NCBI GenBank assembly: GCA_018396755.1
Contig: JAGTQM010000009.1
Location: 1 to 64,000 of the forward strand
Length of the DNA stretch: 64,000 bases
Direction: 5' to 3'
Source: Candidatus Bathyarchaeota archaeon
GTDB taxonomy: Archaea > Thermoproteota > CALKCG01 > B24
How positions within the stretch are numbered: the first letter of the stretch is position 1; each line of letters opens with the position of its first letter. The translations under genes and the position numbers were made by a program. Below the pieces are notes generated by a model. It was not told the origin of the DNA, made no database searches, and worked only from the letters and a program-made list of their open reading frames with translations. This document shows, in pieces, positions 1 to 8,121 of this stretch.

Positions 1-123
1 AACGTTGCTGTATTGAAGTCCACCAGGGATGAGAAATTGACACGCGCCTTCATAGATTTTCTGAAGACCGAAGAAAGTAAAAACATTTACGAGAAATTCG
101 GCTGGATCATACCGAAGCACTAA
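1..123 (+). CDS. Oxyanion-binding protein, ModA/PstS-like (3' end only)
   Basis: The window opens inside a reading frame of 41 codons that ends in TAA. The peptide closes with an amphipathic helix (FIDFLKTEESKNIYEKFG) followed by WIIPKH. This resembles the C-terminus of periplasmic molybdate/tungstate-binding proteins, and the similar segment FLEFLTSDESKEIFRKY occurs near the C-terminus of the binding protein at 1300-2145. It is therefore probably a paralogous extracytoplasmic solute receptor. Its last bases overlap the convergent ABC ATPase gene by 17 bp. Start, signal peptide and ligand residues lie outside the window, so the substrate is inferred. Confidence 0.6.
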   Translation, partial: NVAVLKSTRDEKLTRAFIDFLKTEESKNIYEKFGWIIPKH

Positions 124-1219
124 GCGGGCATCTGCAGAAGGGTCTTCTTAAGCACACTACTGCATTTGGTTTAAAGCTTACATAGATAGCCTTGTTCACA
201 TTAACCTCTTTCTCGGAGGCTACTTCTCTCGGTATGTCCAGTATAAAGTAATGTTCTCCCACAGAAACCTTCACACGGATAAAGCTTCCAGTTAAAAATA
301 GGTCTTCAACAATTCCTTTAAACACATTAACCCCCGCAAATTTTTCAAAGTGAACCGTTATGTCATCGGGTCTTAAGAAGACGCATACATGATCACCTAC
401 TTTGAAATAATCCTCAAATGGTACGACTATTTCCAAACTGCCGGCTGTAACTTTCGCCACCCCCTCGTCAAGATCTATGGCACTTATATATCCTCTAAAC
501 CTGTTCTCCGCACCTACGAGAGAAGCAACAGCCTCAGTCTTAGGTTTAAAGAAGACTTCTTTAGGCTCACCTATTTGCTCAATCTTACCATCATGTAGGA
601 TTGCCAATCTATCCGCTAAAGTTAATGCTTCAACTCTATCGTGAGTTACATAGATGGTCGTTACTCCAAGCCTCCTATGGAGCTTTTTAAGCTCAAACCG
701 TAGAGATTCGCGAGTTACAGCATCTAGGTTACTGAGCGGCTCATCCATAAGAAGCACTTTAGGCTCTAAAACGAGGGCCCTAGCTAACGCCGCTCTCTGT
801 TGCTCTCCACCACTTAAAGTAGTTGGATATCTATCCTTCAGATGCTCGATTTTAAGTAAGTTTAATATCTCGTAGATTTTTCCACGAGCTTCTTTTTCTG
901 GGAGATTTCTAGATTTTGCTTTCAACCCAAAAGCGATGTTTTCAAAGACATTCAGATGAGGGAAGAGAAGATAATCTTGAAAAACCATACCTATGGGTCT
1001 TTCCTCGGGTGGTTTCTCATTTATTACATCTCCATCAATTAAAACATCACCACGATCTTGTCTTAGAATGCCGGCTATTATGTTAAGCATTGTAGTTTTC
1101 CCACAGCCGCTTAGTCCTAATACGCATAAAAACTCACCTTTCTGAACACCTAAAGTTAAACCTTTTAAAACTGTAATCTTCCCGTAGGATTTCCATATAC
1201 CCCTCAGCTCGACAGACAA
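107..1219 (-). CDS. Tungstate/molybdate ABC transporter ATP-binding protein
   Basis: This 370-residue protein energises oxyanion import on the inner face of the membrane. An ABC domain fills residues 1-235, with Walker A GLSGCGKTT, signature LSGGEQQRAALARAL, Walker B VLLMDEP and the switch histidine in YVTHD. A TOBE-like C-terminal domain follows (about 240-350), typical of ModC/WtpC/PotA ATPases, where it binds or senses anions. The start codon is TTG at 1219. It is divergent from the binding protein and permease genes (1300, 2154), with 80 bp between them. Neighbouring MoaD-like and AOR genes argue for tungstate or molybdate rather than sulfate. Confidence 0.85.
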   Translation of the reverse strand: MSVELRGIWKSYGKITVLKGLTLGVQKGEFLCVLGLSGCGKTTMLNIIAGILRQDRGDVLIDGDVINEKPPEERPIGMVFQDYLLFPHLNVFENIAFGLKAKSRNLPEKEARGKIYEILNLLKIEHLKDRYPTTLSGGEQQRAALARALVLEPKVLLMDEPLSNLDAVTRESLRFELKKLHRRLGVTTIYVTHDRVEALTLADRLAILHDGKIEQIGEPKEVFFKPKTEAVASLVGAENRFRGYISAIDLDEGVAKVTAGSLEIVVPFEDYFKVGDHVCVFLRPDDITVHFEKFAGVNVFKGIVEDLFLTGSFIRVKVSVGEHYFILDIPREVASEKEVNVNKAIYVSFKPNAVVCLRRPFCRCPLSASV

Positions 1220-1299
1220 CTTTTATCGAAAAATTTATAGATAAGAACATTTATAAGTTTTACTATAAAAAGTAAGGGAAGAGAAGAGGGGTATATGGT
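1220..1299. promoter_or_regulatory. Divergent promoter region of the oxyanion transporter
   Basis: Eighty bases separate the divergent ATPase and binding-protein genes. They are very AT-rich, with TATA-like stretches on both strands (around 1228-1240 and 1252-1268). A purine-rich Shine-Dalgarno-like run (gaagagggg, about 1282-1290) lies roughly 10 bases before the TTG start at 1300. An ATG at 1294 is followed at once by a stop, so it is not the start. The palindrome of the sulfur island is absent here. Confidence 0.5.
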
Positions 1300-2145
1300 T
1301 TGAATAAGCGAAACTTAGTATTGTTTTCGTCGCTCGTAATCGTGAATCTTTTGCTGGGGTTTGAACTAGGACGCTACTATATCGAGGCTACTAAGCCTCG
1401 AAAGATAAGGGTATTCTTTGGAGCTGCTGCTGAAATTCCAGAGCAAGAGGTGGTGGAGCTTTTCGAGGAAAAATACGGCATATCTGTCATAGCTACCTTC
1501 GGAGGATCCGGTGTTATTCTTTCATCGATGAAAATAGCTAAAACTGGAGACTTATATGTTCCAGGCTCACAGGATTACATGGAAAAAGCGGTAAAAGATG
1601 GAGTGATTAAAAAAGATACGATCACCATAATAGCTTATTTAGTTCCAGCTATCATAGTTCCAAAGGGAAATCCTAAAAACATAACGTGCTTGGAGGATTT
1701 AGCTAAACCTGGAGTAAGCATTGGGCTTGCAGATCCTGAGACAGTATGCGTCGGAGGCTATGCTGTAGACCTACTAGAGTATAATGGTTTGTGGGAGAAG
1801 GTTAAACCCAACGTGGTTGTTTATGTTGACAGTTGCTTGAAAGTTGCTAACCTACCCGTTGTAAAGTCTGTAGACGCCGTAATAGGTTGGCATGTGTTCT
1901 ACTACTGGAATCCCAATGCAACGGATATAATTTGGATTGAGCCAGAAAAGATACCTAAAATAGCTTATATCAGCGCGGCTCTAACCATTTACGTTGAAGA
2001 TGAAGACGCAGCAAAGAAGTTTCTAGAGTTTTTAACGTCAGATGAATCCAAGGAAATATTTCGAAAGTACAACTATTTTGCGACAGTTGAGGAGGCTAAA
2101 AAATATGCCCCAAATGCTATAGTACCATCTATAGAAGATCCATAA
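1300..2145 (+). CDS. Oxyanion-binding protein, ModA family
   Basis: This is the 281-residue extracytoplasmic receptor of the ABC transporter. Residues 1-30 form an uncleaved-looking signal anchor (LVLFSSLVIVNLLLGFEL) without a lipobox cysteine. The mature part begins with RKIRVFFGAAAEIPEQ and contains the oxyanion pocket region FGGSGVILSSM, as in ModA-type proteins. The start is TTG at 1300, supported by a purine-rich ribosome-binding site. The permease follows after 8 bp, so the two are co-transcribed. Tungstate is the likely ligand because AOR follows in the operon, but molybdate or sulfate cannot be excluded from sequence. Confidence 0.82.
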   Translation: MNKRNLVLFSSLVIVNLLLGFELGRYYIEATKPRKIRVFFGAAAEIPEQEVVELFEEKYGISVIATFGGSGVILSSMKIAKTGDLYVPGSQDYMEKAVKDGVIKKDTITIIAYLVPAIIVPKGNPKNITCLEDLAKPGVSIGLADPETVCVGGYAVDLLEYNGLWEKVKPNVVVYVDSCLKVANLPVVKSVDAVIGWHVFYYWNPNATDIIWIEPEKIPKIAYISAALTIYVEDEDAAKKFLEFLTSDESKEIFRKYNYFATVEEAKKYAPNAIVPSIEDP

Positions 2146-2153
2146 GTGATAAC

Positions 2154-2963
2154 ATGAACATATTGAAGACTAAGTTTATAGATAAAGGCTTTAGATCATT
2201 AGCAATAGGCTTACTAATGACTCTTACGCTCTTTTTCCTTGCGATCTTGACGTCTATGAGCTGGTACGTAAAGCCGGAGACTTTTCTAAAAACCCTTCTG
2301 TCAAATGAGGTTTTATTCTCAGTAAGACTAAGCATTGTAACAGCAAACGTCTCCACGGCTTTAGCTCTCGGCATAGCAATTCCACTGGCATATGTACTGT
2401 CACGCGTAGATTTTCCAGGTAAGTCTTTAGTAGATGCATTATTAGACATACCGATGGTAATGCCTCCTATATCTCTAGGTGCCGCGCTCTTAATATTCTT
2501 CTCAACTCCTCTTGGAGGAATTATACAAACTCACTTTGTGAAATTCGTCTTTGAACCCGCTGGCTTAATTTTAGCACAATTTACGGTCGTAGTCGCTGTG
2601 TGTATAAGGGTGTTGAAAGCCGCTTTTGACGGTATAGATCCTAGGTATGAATTAGCTGCTAGAACGCTGGGCTGCACGAAAACCGAAGCCTTTTTTAAAG
2701 TTACGCTTCCACTTGCTAAGAAAAGCGTATTAGCTGCGGCAATTGTGTCGTGGGCTAGGGCTATAGGTGAATTCGGTGCCTCTGTTACACTCGCTGGCGC
2801 CACAAGAATGAGGACTGAAACGATGCCTATCGCAATATTCCTAAGCTTAGCCTCCGCAGACGTAGAAATGGCTGTAGCCATAGTATTCATCTTACTCGGA
2901 ATAGCTATAAGTGTTTTAATCTTTCTTAGAAAGATTATAGGGAGCGCGTCCATCTGGAGGTGA
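2154..2963 (+). CDS. Oxyanion ABC transporter permease (ModB/WtpB-like)
   Basis: This 269-residue permease of the CysTW/ModB family has about six hydrophobic segments. The cytoplasmic EAA loop that contacts the ATPase is recognisable as AARTLGCTKTEAFFKVTLP (about residues 168-186), and SWARAIGEFGASVTLAG is the usual family motif just after it. The gene follows the binding protein by 8 bp and its stop overlaps the GTG start of the MoaD-like gene. The transporter, carrier and AOR thus form one transcription unit. Confidence 0.88.
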   Translation: MNILKTKFIDKGFRSLAIGLLMTLTLFFLAILTSMSWYVKPETFLKTLLSNEVLFSVRLSIVTANVSTALALGIAIPLAYVLSRVDFPGKSLVDALLDIPMVMPPISLGAALLIFFSTPLGGIIQTHFVKFVFEPAGLILAQFTVVVAVCIRVLKAAFDGIDPRYELAARTLGCTKTEAFFKVTLPLAKKSVLAAAIVSWARAIGEFGASVTLAGATRMRTETMPIAIFLSLASADVEMAVAIVFILLGIAISVLIFLRKIIGSASIWR

Positions 2964-3316
2964 TATCCTTCATGGGTGAAAATAATTATGATGAACAGGT
3001 TTTACAAGCCAACGACTCTCAGAAAAGAATAGAGATTAGTGTGGAATTCAGAGGAGAGGCTAAGAGACGACTTGGAATAGATAAACTTGTAGTTGCTCTT
3101 CCAGAGGATGTTGGTCTACTAGAACTCCTTGATGAGCTTGAAAAGAAGTTTGGTTGGCCGTTTAAGAGAGAGTTCATAGACGAGTCCACACAGAGCTTGA
3201 GCCCCAAAGTTGTAGTTTTGGTGAATAGGGCTCCCCTACGTAGAAACTTTATGTTTTTAAAGTTTAAAGGTGGGGAATCTGTCGTGCTTTTTCCACATAC
3301 AGTTTGTGGAGGGTAA
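2960..3316 (+). CDS. MoaD/ThiS-like sulfur carrier
   Basis: This 118-residue ubiquitin-fold sulfur carrier ends in Cys-Gly-Gly (HTVCGG), the terminus that is adenylated and converted to a thiocarboxylate in MoaD, ThiS and SAMP proteins. The carrier core begins near residue 26 (ISVEFRGEAKRRLG); the preceding polar tail is absent from classical MoaD. Start is GTG at 2960 overlapping the permease stop, or ATG at 2972. It sits between a tungstate permease and AOR, so it probably supplies the dithiolene sulfur of tungstopterin, or is an AOR-linked carrier. It differs from the carriers at 10259 and 24144. Confidence 0.8.
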   Translation: MISFMGENNYDEQVLQANDSQKRIEISVEFRGEAKRRLGIDKLVVALPEDVGLLELLDELEKKFGWPFKREFIDESTQSLSPKVVVLVNRAPLRRNFMFLKFKGGESVVLFPHTVCGG

Positions 3317-3321
3317 TTCGC

Positions 3322-5115
3322 ATGTTGGGTTACGCGGGTAAGATTTTACGAGCAGACCTCAGCAAAGGTTCTTTTAAAGTTGAGCCTTTGTTCAACCAAA
3401 TGATTAAATCTTACATAGGTGGAAATGGATTCGGCGTGAGAATACTCTATGATGAAGTCCCTCCGAAAATAGACCCGTTGGGCGTTGAGAATAAACTCAT
3501 ATTTGCTACAGGGCCTCTATGTGGAACACCAATACCAATAGCTGTCAAATTTGGAGTATTTGCCAAATCGCCTTTAACTGGAATTCTAGGTGAGTCTTAT
3601 TCTAGCGGTTTCCTTAGTGAGCACCTTAAAAAAGCTGGCTACGACATTTTAATAATTGAGGGAAAATCCGAGAAACCAGTTTTCCTTAAAATATTTGATA
3701 ATGACATTGAGCTTTGTGATGCAAGTAGCATTTGGGGGGCTACGTGCTGGGATGCTGAAGACATTATTCGAAGTGATTTAGGCGAGAAGAAATTAGGCAT
3801 TCTAAGCATAGGACCTGCCGGAGAAAACCTCGTTAAATTCGCTTGTATAACAAGCGACCGTTACAGACAGGCTGGTAGATGTGGGCTTGGAGCCGTTATG
3901 GGTGCGAAGAAACTGAAAGCCATAGCTGTTCACGGTTCAAATAGAATTGAAGTTGCCGATCCTAATGGCATTTTAGAAGTTGCTAGAGAGATTGTTGAAA
4001 AATCTAAAAGTGCTAGAATTGAACACCATAGGATTTACGGTACATTGGGTACCCTTGAAATAGCTAATGTGCAAGGAGCGCTTCCGACTAGAAACTGGAC
4101 ATACGGTTTCTTCGAGAAAGCTGAAAATGTGGATGCCGAATACATGCTTAAAAACACGCTCGTCAGAGATGTTGGTTGCCTAGATAGATGTCCTATAAAA
4201 TGCGGAAAATACAACGTTGTTAAAGATGGACCGTTTAAGGGGACAGTCATAGTCGGCCCCGAATATCAGAGTACTTATGCTTTAGGTCCTAACTGCTTTA
4301 TAGATGATTTTAAAGCCGTAATTAAAGCTAATGAGCTCTGCGATAAGTTGGGTATAGATACAATTAGTGGGGGTTGTACGGTGGCTTTTGCTATGGAGTG
4401 TTTTGAAAAAGGAATACTATCAGAGGAAGATGTAGGGTTTAAGCTTAGATTCGGAGACCCGGAAGCCCTTCTGAAGCTTTTAGAACTTATAGCCTATAGG
4501 AGGGGTATAGGCAATATCTTAGCCGAGGGCACTAAAAGAGCCTCTGAAAGACTAGGGGCCGAAGCTTTAACTGTTCAAGTTAAAGGATTAGAATGCCCAG
4601 GATATGATGCTCGAGTACTCAAAGGGACGGCTTTACAGTATGCGGTTTCAAGTAGGGGAGCCTGCCATCTAAGAGCTAGAGCTCAAGTGTTAGAGCTAAC
4701 TGGAGCAGTTGACCGTTTAGAAGTTGAAGGGAAGGGTAGGCTTGTCAAAGAAAGGGAGGACTTATTCACGCTTTTTGACTCACTCATAGTATGTAAGTTT
4801 GCCCTACCGATATTCGAATTGCCTGATATAGCTAAAGCTTATAACTACGTTACTGGTATTGCTCTGACCGAAGAAGAGCTTCTAATGATAGGTGAGCGTA
4901 TAACGAATCTTGAGAGACTTTTTAATGTACGTGAAGATGTCACACGTGAATGGGATACACTACCTGAGAAAATATTTTCACATCCAAATCAAGGCTTGGT
5001 GACGTCTAGAAAGGAACTCAACATTATGCTCGACGAATACTATCGGCTTAGAGGATGGGATTTAGAGACAGGTAAACCTACCGTTGAAAAGCTGAAAGAG
5101 CTCAGCTTACTTTAG
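3322..5115 (+). CDS. aor: Tungsten-containing aldehyde ferredoxin oxidoreductase
   Basis: This is an AOR-family enzyme of about 597 residues that oxidises aldehydes to acids with ferredoxin as acceptor, using bis-tungstopterin and one [4Fe-4S] cluster. The N-terminus MLGYAGKILRADLS is the normal family start. The ATG at 3322 is preferred over the upstream in-frame TTG at 3304, because GGAGGG, overlapping the MoaD stop, is a well-placed ribosome-binding site. Cluster cysteines are seen in CLDRCPIKC, with a late cysteine in IVCKFALP. The first pair is spaced C-x3-C, whereas Pyrococcus AOR has C-x2-C, so the subgroup is uncertain. The substrate cannot be read from sequence. Confidence 0.92.
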   Translation: MLGYAGKILRADLSKGSFKVEPLFNQMIKSYIGGNGFGVRILYDEVPPKIDPLGVENKLIFATGPLCGTPIPIAVKFGVFAKSPLTGILGESYSSGFLSEHLKKAGYDILIIEGKSEKPVFLKIFDNDIELCDASSIWGATCWDAEDIIRSDLGEKKLGILSIGPAGENLVKFACITSDRYRQAGRCGLGAVMGAKKLKAIAVHGSNRIEVADPNGILEVAREIVEKSKSARIEHHRIYGTLGTLEIANVQGALPTRNWTYGFFEKAENVDAEYMLKNTLVRDVGCLDRCPIKCGKYNVVKDGPFKGTVIVGPEYQSTYALGPNCFIDDFKAVIKANELCDKLGIDTISGGCTVAFAMECFEKGILSEEDVGFKLRFGDPEALLKLLELIAYRRGIGNILAEGTKRASERLGAEALTVQVKGLECPGYDARVLKGTALQYAVSSRGACHLRARAQVLELTGAVDRLEVEGKGRLVKEREDLFTLFDSLIVCKFALPIFELPDIAKAYNYVTGIALTEEELLMIGERITNLERLFNVREDVTREWDTLPEKIFSHPNQGLVTSRKELNIMLDEYYRLRGWDLETGKPTVEKLKELSLL

Positions 5116-5338
5116 AGACTATGATGATGAGTTTCCACTACTCTTCAGCCTGTTTGATGCTTTTTCCAGAGGAGGTTATGCTCATAGGGGCAGAAGTCTT
5201 CCAGGTTTAAGGAAATGTAGATGTTGTTATCGACTGTTGGTAGCTGGAAACTAGATTTACCATAAACGACTACTACGTGTTAAGAATATTCTCCTTGTAC
5301 ATGTAGCTGTTTCAGCGATTTACGGATAAATCACAACA

Positions 5339-5434
5339 GTCATTCCTAGAAGAGACCCTGCTTTTAATGAGGGGTTTAAAATAAAACTTAACGATGGAGA
5401 TACCCTATAGATTCTTCCTTTAGTAGCTGGATGA
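5339..5434 (+). pseudogene. Decayed ThiS/MoaD-like carrier
   Basis: Downstream of AOR the + strand reads VIPRRDPAFNEGF, then KIKLNDGDTL, an in-frame TAG (5408-5410), then ILPLVAG and TGA. This matches the C-terminal third of ThiS-like carriers such as the intact one at 10259 (VNDGDVIALLPAIAGG). It has a nonsense codon and the terminal second glycine is replaced by stop. The preceding 5116-5338 contains no gene I can support; short stretches may be more of the same remnant. The end overlaps the convergent SerK-like gene. Confidence 0.6.
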
Positions 5435-5941
5435 TAGCTGTTCAGTTCTAAGTAAGGCCAAGGGCATATTTACTTCAGGCTCTATGGCTGAAATATGCAC
5501 CATATGTCCATTCACCCTTAACATATGCTTCGAAGTTTTAGGTGGTAAAAGTTCTCCGCTGAGCCCTGCTCTGATTACTAAATTCTTAGGAAGCTGCTTG
5601 TCTTCGCTCCAAGAGAATACTACTATCTGTGGGGAGGAGTAATCTATGAGGAGACAAGGCACTCTACTGCAATCAATAAACTCTAAAGCCTTTACTCGAT
5701 GATGCCCATCGAGTATTATATGAGTTCTCTGGTCAACCACAATGGCTTTCTTTAGAAGGCCATCCGTTTTGATACTCTTCATTAAGTTATCCAATATTTT
5801 TAAGTCTATGCTTTCATGAGGTCTTAGTAACCATAGAGGCATTAATCTAAGCTTCACGATTTCCTCGTTGAAAACCATTTGTCTAGAACCATACTGCTTG
5901 TCCTTAAATCGTTTAGCTCTTTGAGCGTAGCTACGACTCAC
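5420..5941 (-). CDS. SerK-like ADP-dependent serine kinase (ParB/Srx fold)
   Basis: The 173-residue protein has a ParB-like fold with LRPHESID (about residues 38-45) and the phosphate-binding motif DGHHRVKAL (about 78-86). Both are hallmarks of SerK, the archaeal free-serine kinase that makes O-phosphoserine for cysteine synthesis, and of SbnI in staphylococci. A PPKTSKHML-type C-terminal motif is also present. It is shorter than Thermococcus SerK (about 240 residues). Start is GTG 5941. It is divergent from a cysteine desulfurase, with two copies of the palindromic operator between them. A DNA-partitioning ParB role is unlikely given this context and the short size. Confidence 0.75.
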   Translation of the reverse strand: MSRSYAQRAKRFKDKQYGSRQMVFNEEIVKLRLMPLWLLRPHESIDLKILDNLMKSIKTDGLLKKAIVVDQRTHIILDGHHRVKALEFIDCSRVPCLLIDYSSPQIVVFSWSEDKQLPKNLVIRAGLSGELLPPKTSKHMLRVNGHMVHISAIEPEVNMPLALLRTEQLSSSY

Positions 5942-5953
5942 AGTTTATATTTT

Positions 5954-5968
5954 TATAACAGTGTTATA
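5954..5968. promoter_or_regulatory. Palindromic operator, site 1
   Basis: TATAACAGTGTTATA is a perfect inverted repeat with one central base. It lies 12 bp before the GTG of the SerK-like gene and inside the divergent SerK/SufS promoter region. It is one of about 16 related sites in the sulfur island. Confidence 0.8.
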
Positions 5969-5987
5969 TAAATGTTTGCATAAAATT

Positions 5988-6002
5988 TATAACGCTGTTT
6001 TA
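5988..6002. promoter_or_regulatory. Palindromic operator, site 2
   Basis: TATAACGCTGTTTTA is identical, base for base, to the site before LarE at 22879-22893. It lies 21 bp upstream of the SufS ATG and 20 bp from site 1, about two helical turns, which would allow cooperative binding. Confidence 0.75.
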
Positions 6003-6023
6003 AAAATCATGTAGTTGATTATC

Positions 6024-7238
6024 ATGTTAAACTCCAAGTCTATACGTAGAGATTTTCCAATACTATCCTTACGTAGGGAAGACGGTAAACCTTTAATCTA
6101 CTTAGATAACGCTGCTACAACTCTTAAACCACGTCAAGTTATAAGCGCCATAATTCGCTACTATGAGCGTTATACTGCTAATGTGCATAGAGGCTTGTAT
6201 AGGTTAGCCCAGGAAGCTACTTCCCTATACGAAAACGCCAGAGAGGCCGTTGCTAAGTTTATAAAAGCCGACTCTAGTGAAGTTGTTTTTACGAAAAATG
6301 CTACTGAAGGCGTTAATATTGTTGCTTATGGTTTAAACTGGGAGCCTGGAGATGAAGTGGTTACAACGGTTATGGAGCATCACTCAAATCTGGTACCTTG
6401 GCAAATTATACGTGATAAATTTAGAGTGAAGCTTAAATTTTTAGACATCACTGATGACGGCGATCTTAATGTAGAAGACCTTACGTCTCTTGTATCGAAA
6501 CATACTAAGTTGCTAGCTTTAAATCACGTGTCCAACGTACTTGGAACAGTAAATCCAGTTGAGAAACTTATTAAATTGGCTCATGAACATGAAGTCCCAG
6601 TTCTAATAGATGCCGCTCAGTCGGTTCCACACATTCCTATAGATGTGAGAAGGCTTAGGTGTGATTTTCTGGTTTTCAGCGGACATAAAATGCTCGGGCC
6701 TACAGGCATAGGCGTTCTCTACGTGAATAGAGATGCTTCAGATACTCTTCAACCGGCCTTTGGAGGAGGTGAAATGATAAGTAAAGTCGACTTAGAGAAG
6801 GCTGAGTGGAACGATATGCCGTGGCGTTTTGAGCCTGGTACGCCTAACGTCGCTGGAGCCGCGGGTCTCGCAGCAGCCGTTGAATACCTGGAGAAGATTG
6901 GGATGGATAATGTACGGAGGCATGAAATTCAATTAACGGATTTAGCCCTTAAAAGGCTCAGCGATTTAGAATCCGTAGTAGTTTATGGGCCTAAGAGAGC
7001 TGAGAATAGATGTGGACTCGTAGCCTTTAACGTTAAAGGTGTTAACAGCCATGATGTTGCACTTCTCTTAGACGAGCTTGAAAACATAGCCGTCAGATCA
7101 GGTCTCCATTGCGCTGAACCCCTGCATAGAAGACTTAAAGCACAGAGCTCAGTTAGAGCTTCTTTCTATATCTACAACATACTGGAGGAAGTAGAGATAC
7201 TTTGCAATACAGTAGAGAAGATAGCTGGACTATTGTAG
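6024..7238 (+). CDS. sufS: Cysteine desulfurase, SufS/CsdA type
   Basis: This PLP enzyme of 404 residues removes sulfur from cysteine as a protein persulfide for Fe-S and cofactor synthesis. The PLP lysine is in FSGHKMLGPTGIG and the catalytic cysteine in RSGLHCAEP, the class II (SufS) arrangement; VLIDAAQ and NHVSNVLGT are cofactor contacts. ATG 6024 (MLNSKSIRRDFPIL) fits the family N-terminus better than the TTG at 6015. It faces the SerK-like gene across two operator copies. That SerK and a desulfurase share a control region supports cysteine as a sulfur relay metabolite here. Confidence 0.93.
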   Translation: MLNSKSIRRDFPILSLRREDGKPLIYLDNAATTLKPRQVISAIIRYYERYTANVHRGLYRLAQEATSLYENAREAVAKFIKADSSEVVFTKNATEGVNIVAYGLNWEPGDEVVTTVMEHHSNLVPWQIIRDKFRVKLKFLDITDDGDLNVEDLTSLVSKHTKLLALNHVSNVLGTVNPVEKLIKLAHEHEVPVLIDAAQSVPHIPIDVRRLRCDFLVFSGHKMLGPTGIGVLYVNRDASDTLQPAFGGGEMISKVDLEKAEWNDMPWRFEPGTPNVAGAAGLAAAVEYLEKIGMDNVRRHEIQLTDLALKRLSDLESVVVYGPKRAENRCGLVAFNVKGVNSHDVALLLDELENIAVRSGLHCAEPLHRRLKAQSSVRASFYIYNILEEVEILCNTVEKIAGLL

Positions 7239-8024
7239 CTAGTCTTTCCTTTGGATATTGTTCTTTACGAGCTCGGCTACACGTTTGCCTGAAAGCAACA
7301 TGCCGCCAAATATAGGCCCCATCCTCGGTATTCTATGAAGGGTTGCAACAGCCATTCCAGCAACGTAAAGTCCTGGGCAAACTTCACCAGTTTTCTCTAC
7401 GACAAGTCTTTCACCCTCTGCTGTCCACATGGACGCTTCCCCAGGTAGAGTTATATTCACCCCTGGAACTTTCCTAGCGACTACTGAAAGAACCTCAGCC
7501 TCATGTCCAGTGCAGTCTATAACAGCTCTAGCTTTAAATGAAATCGGGTCTACGTGAAGAGCAGCTATTATGGTTGAACTCCATTGAACAACAACTCCGA
7601 CAATTTTAGGGGTATCATTTTCAAGTCTGAAAACTACATCATCTACCGATACTCCCAATAGTATTTCTGCACCAGCGTCTATAGCTGCGGCAGCAAGCTT
7701 AACAATCATTTCAGCTGGATCGACTATGTAAATACTATCATTAAACGGTTTAAGCCTACAGTTAAACTCTCTAAGTATGCTATCGGCGGGTTTTTGTACG
7801 AGTACAGCTGGAAGCTGCATCCCTCCACCACCCATCCCACCTCCGAAAGACAATTTTCTTTCTATGATAAGCGTGCTTAAACCGCTTTTGGCTAAGTAGG
7901 TCGCTGCCGTGAGACCTGCGGGTCCAGCACCTACAACTATGACATCCACCTCAGCCAATCTGGAAAACTTGTCAGCTGCCGCTTTAACTATAGCTTTAGT
8001 TATAATAGATTCATCTATGGTCAT
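7239..8024 (-). CDS. thi4: Thiamin thiazole synthase Thi4 (sulfide-using type)
   Basis: This 261-residue FAD/NAD-fold protein makes the ADP-thiazole precursor of thiamin from NAD, glycine and sulfur. The dinucleotide motif VIVVGAGPAGLTAA is at residues 28-41; GGGMGGGGM and the C-terminal GMAVATLHRIPRMGPIFGGM are family signatures. At the position where yeast Thi4 has its sacrificial cysteine (CMDP), this protein has His157 in ALHVDP, as in methanogen Thi4. That predicts a multi-turnover, sulfide-dependent enzyme. A variant operator (site 3) lies just upstream. Confidence 0.9.
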   Translation of the reverse strand: MTIDESIITKAIVKAAADKFSRLAEVDVIVVGAGPAGLTAATYLAKSGLSTLIIERKLSFGGGMGGGGMQLPAVLVQKPADSILREFNCRLKPFNDSIYIVDPAEMIVKLAAAAIDAGAEILLGVSVDDVVFRLENDTPKIVGVVVQWSSTIIAALHVDPISFKARAVIDCTGHEAEVLSVVARKVPGVNITLPGEASMWTAEGERLVVEKTGEVCPGLYVAGMAVATLHRIPRMGPIFGGMLLSGKRVAELVKNNIQRKD

Positions 8025-8033
8025 GCTGGTTAA

Positions 8034-8048
8034 TATTACAGCGTTAAG
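8034..8048. promoter_or_regulatory. Palindromic operator, site 3 (variant)
   Basis: TATTACAGCGTTAAG is a diverged copy; on the minus strand it reads CTTAACGCTGTAATA, close to sites 2 and 13. It lies 9 bp before the Thi4 start and within the divergent promoter shared with the small zinc-finger gene. Confidence 0.55.
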
Positions 8049-8121
8049 CTTATATTTATACTTAACTTTATACCTGACCAGTTTAAGAGCATTTTAAAAT
8101 AAGCCATTGGAGGGGGTGCAT

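Noticed and set aside
1228-1270. Palindromic AT-rich stretch between the tungstate transporter genes as another operator copy
   Set aside because: It lacks the AAC...GTT core; it looks like overlapping TATA boxes only.
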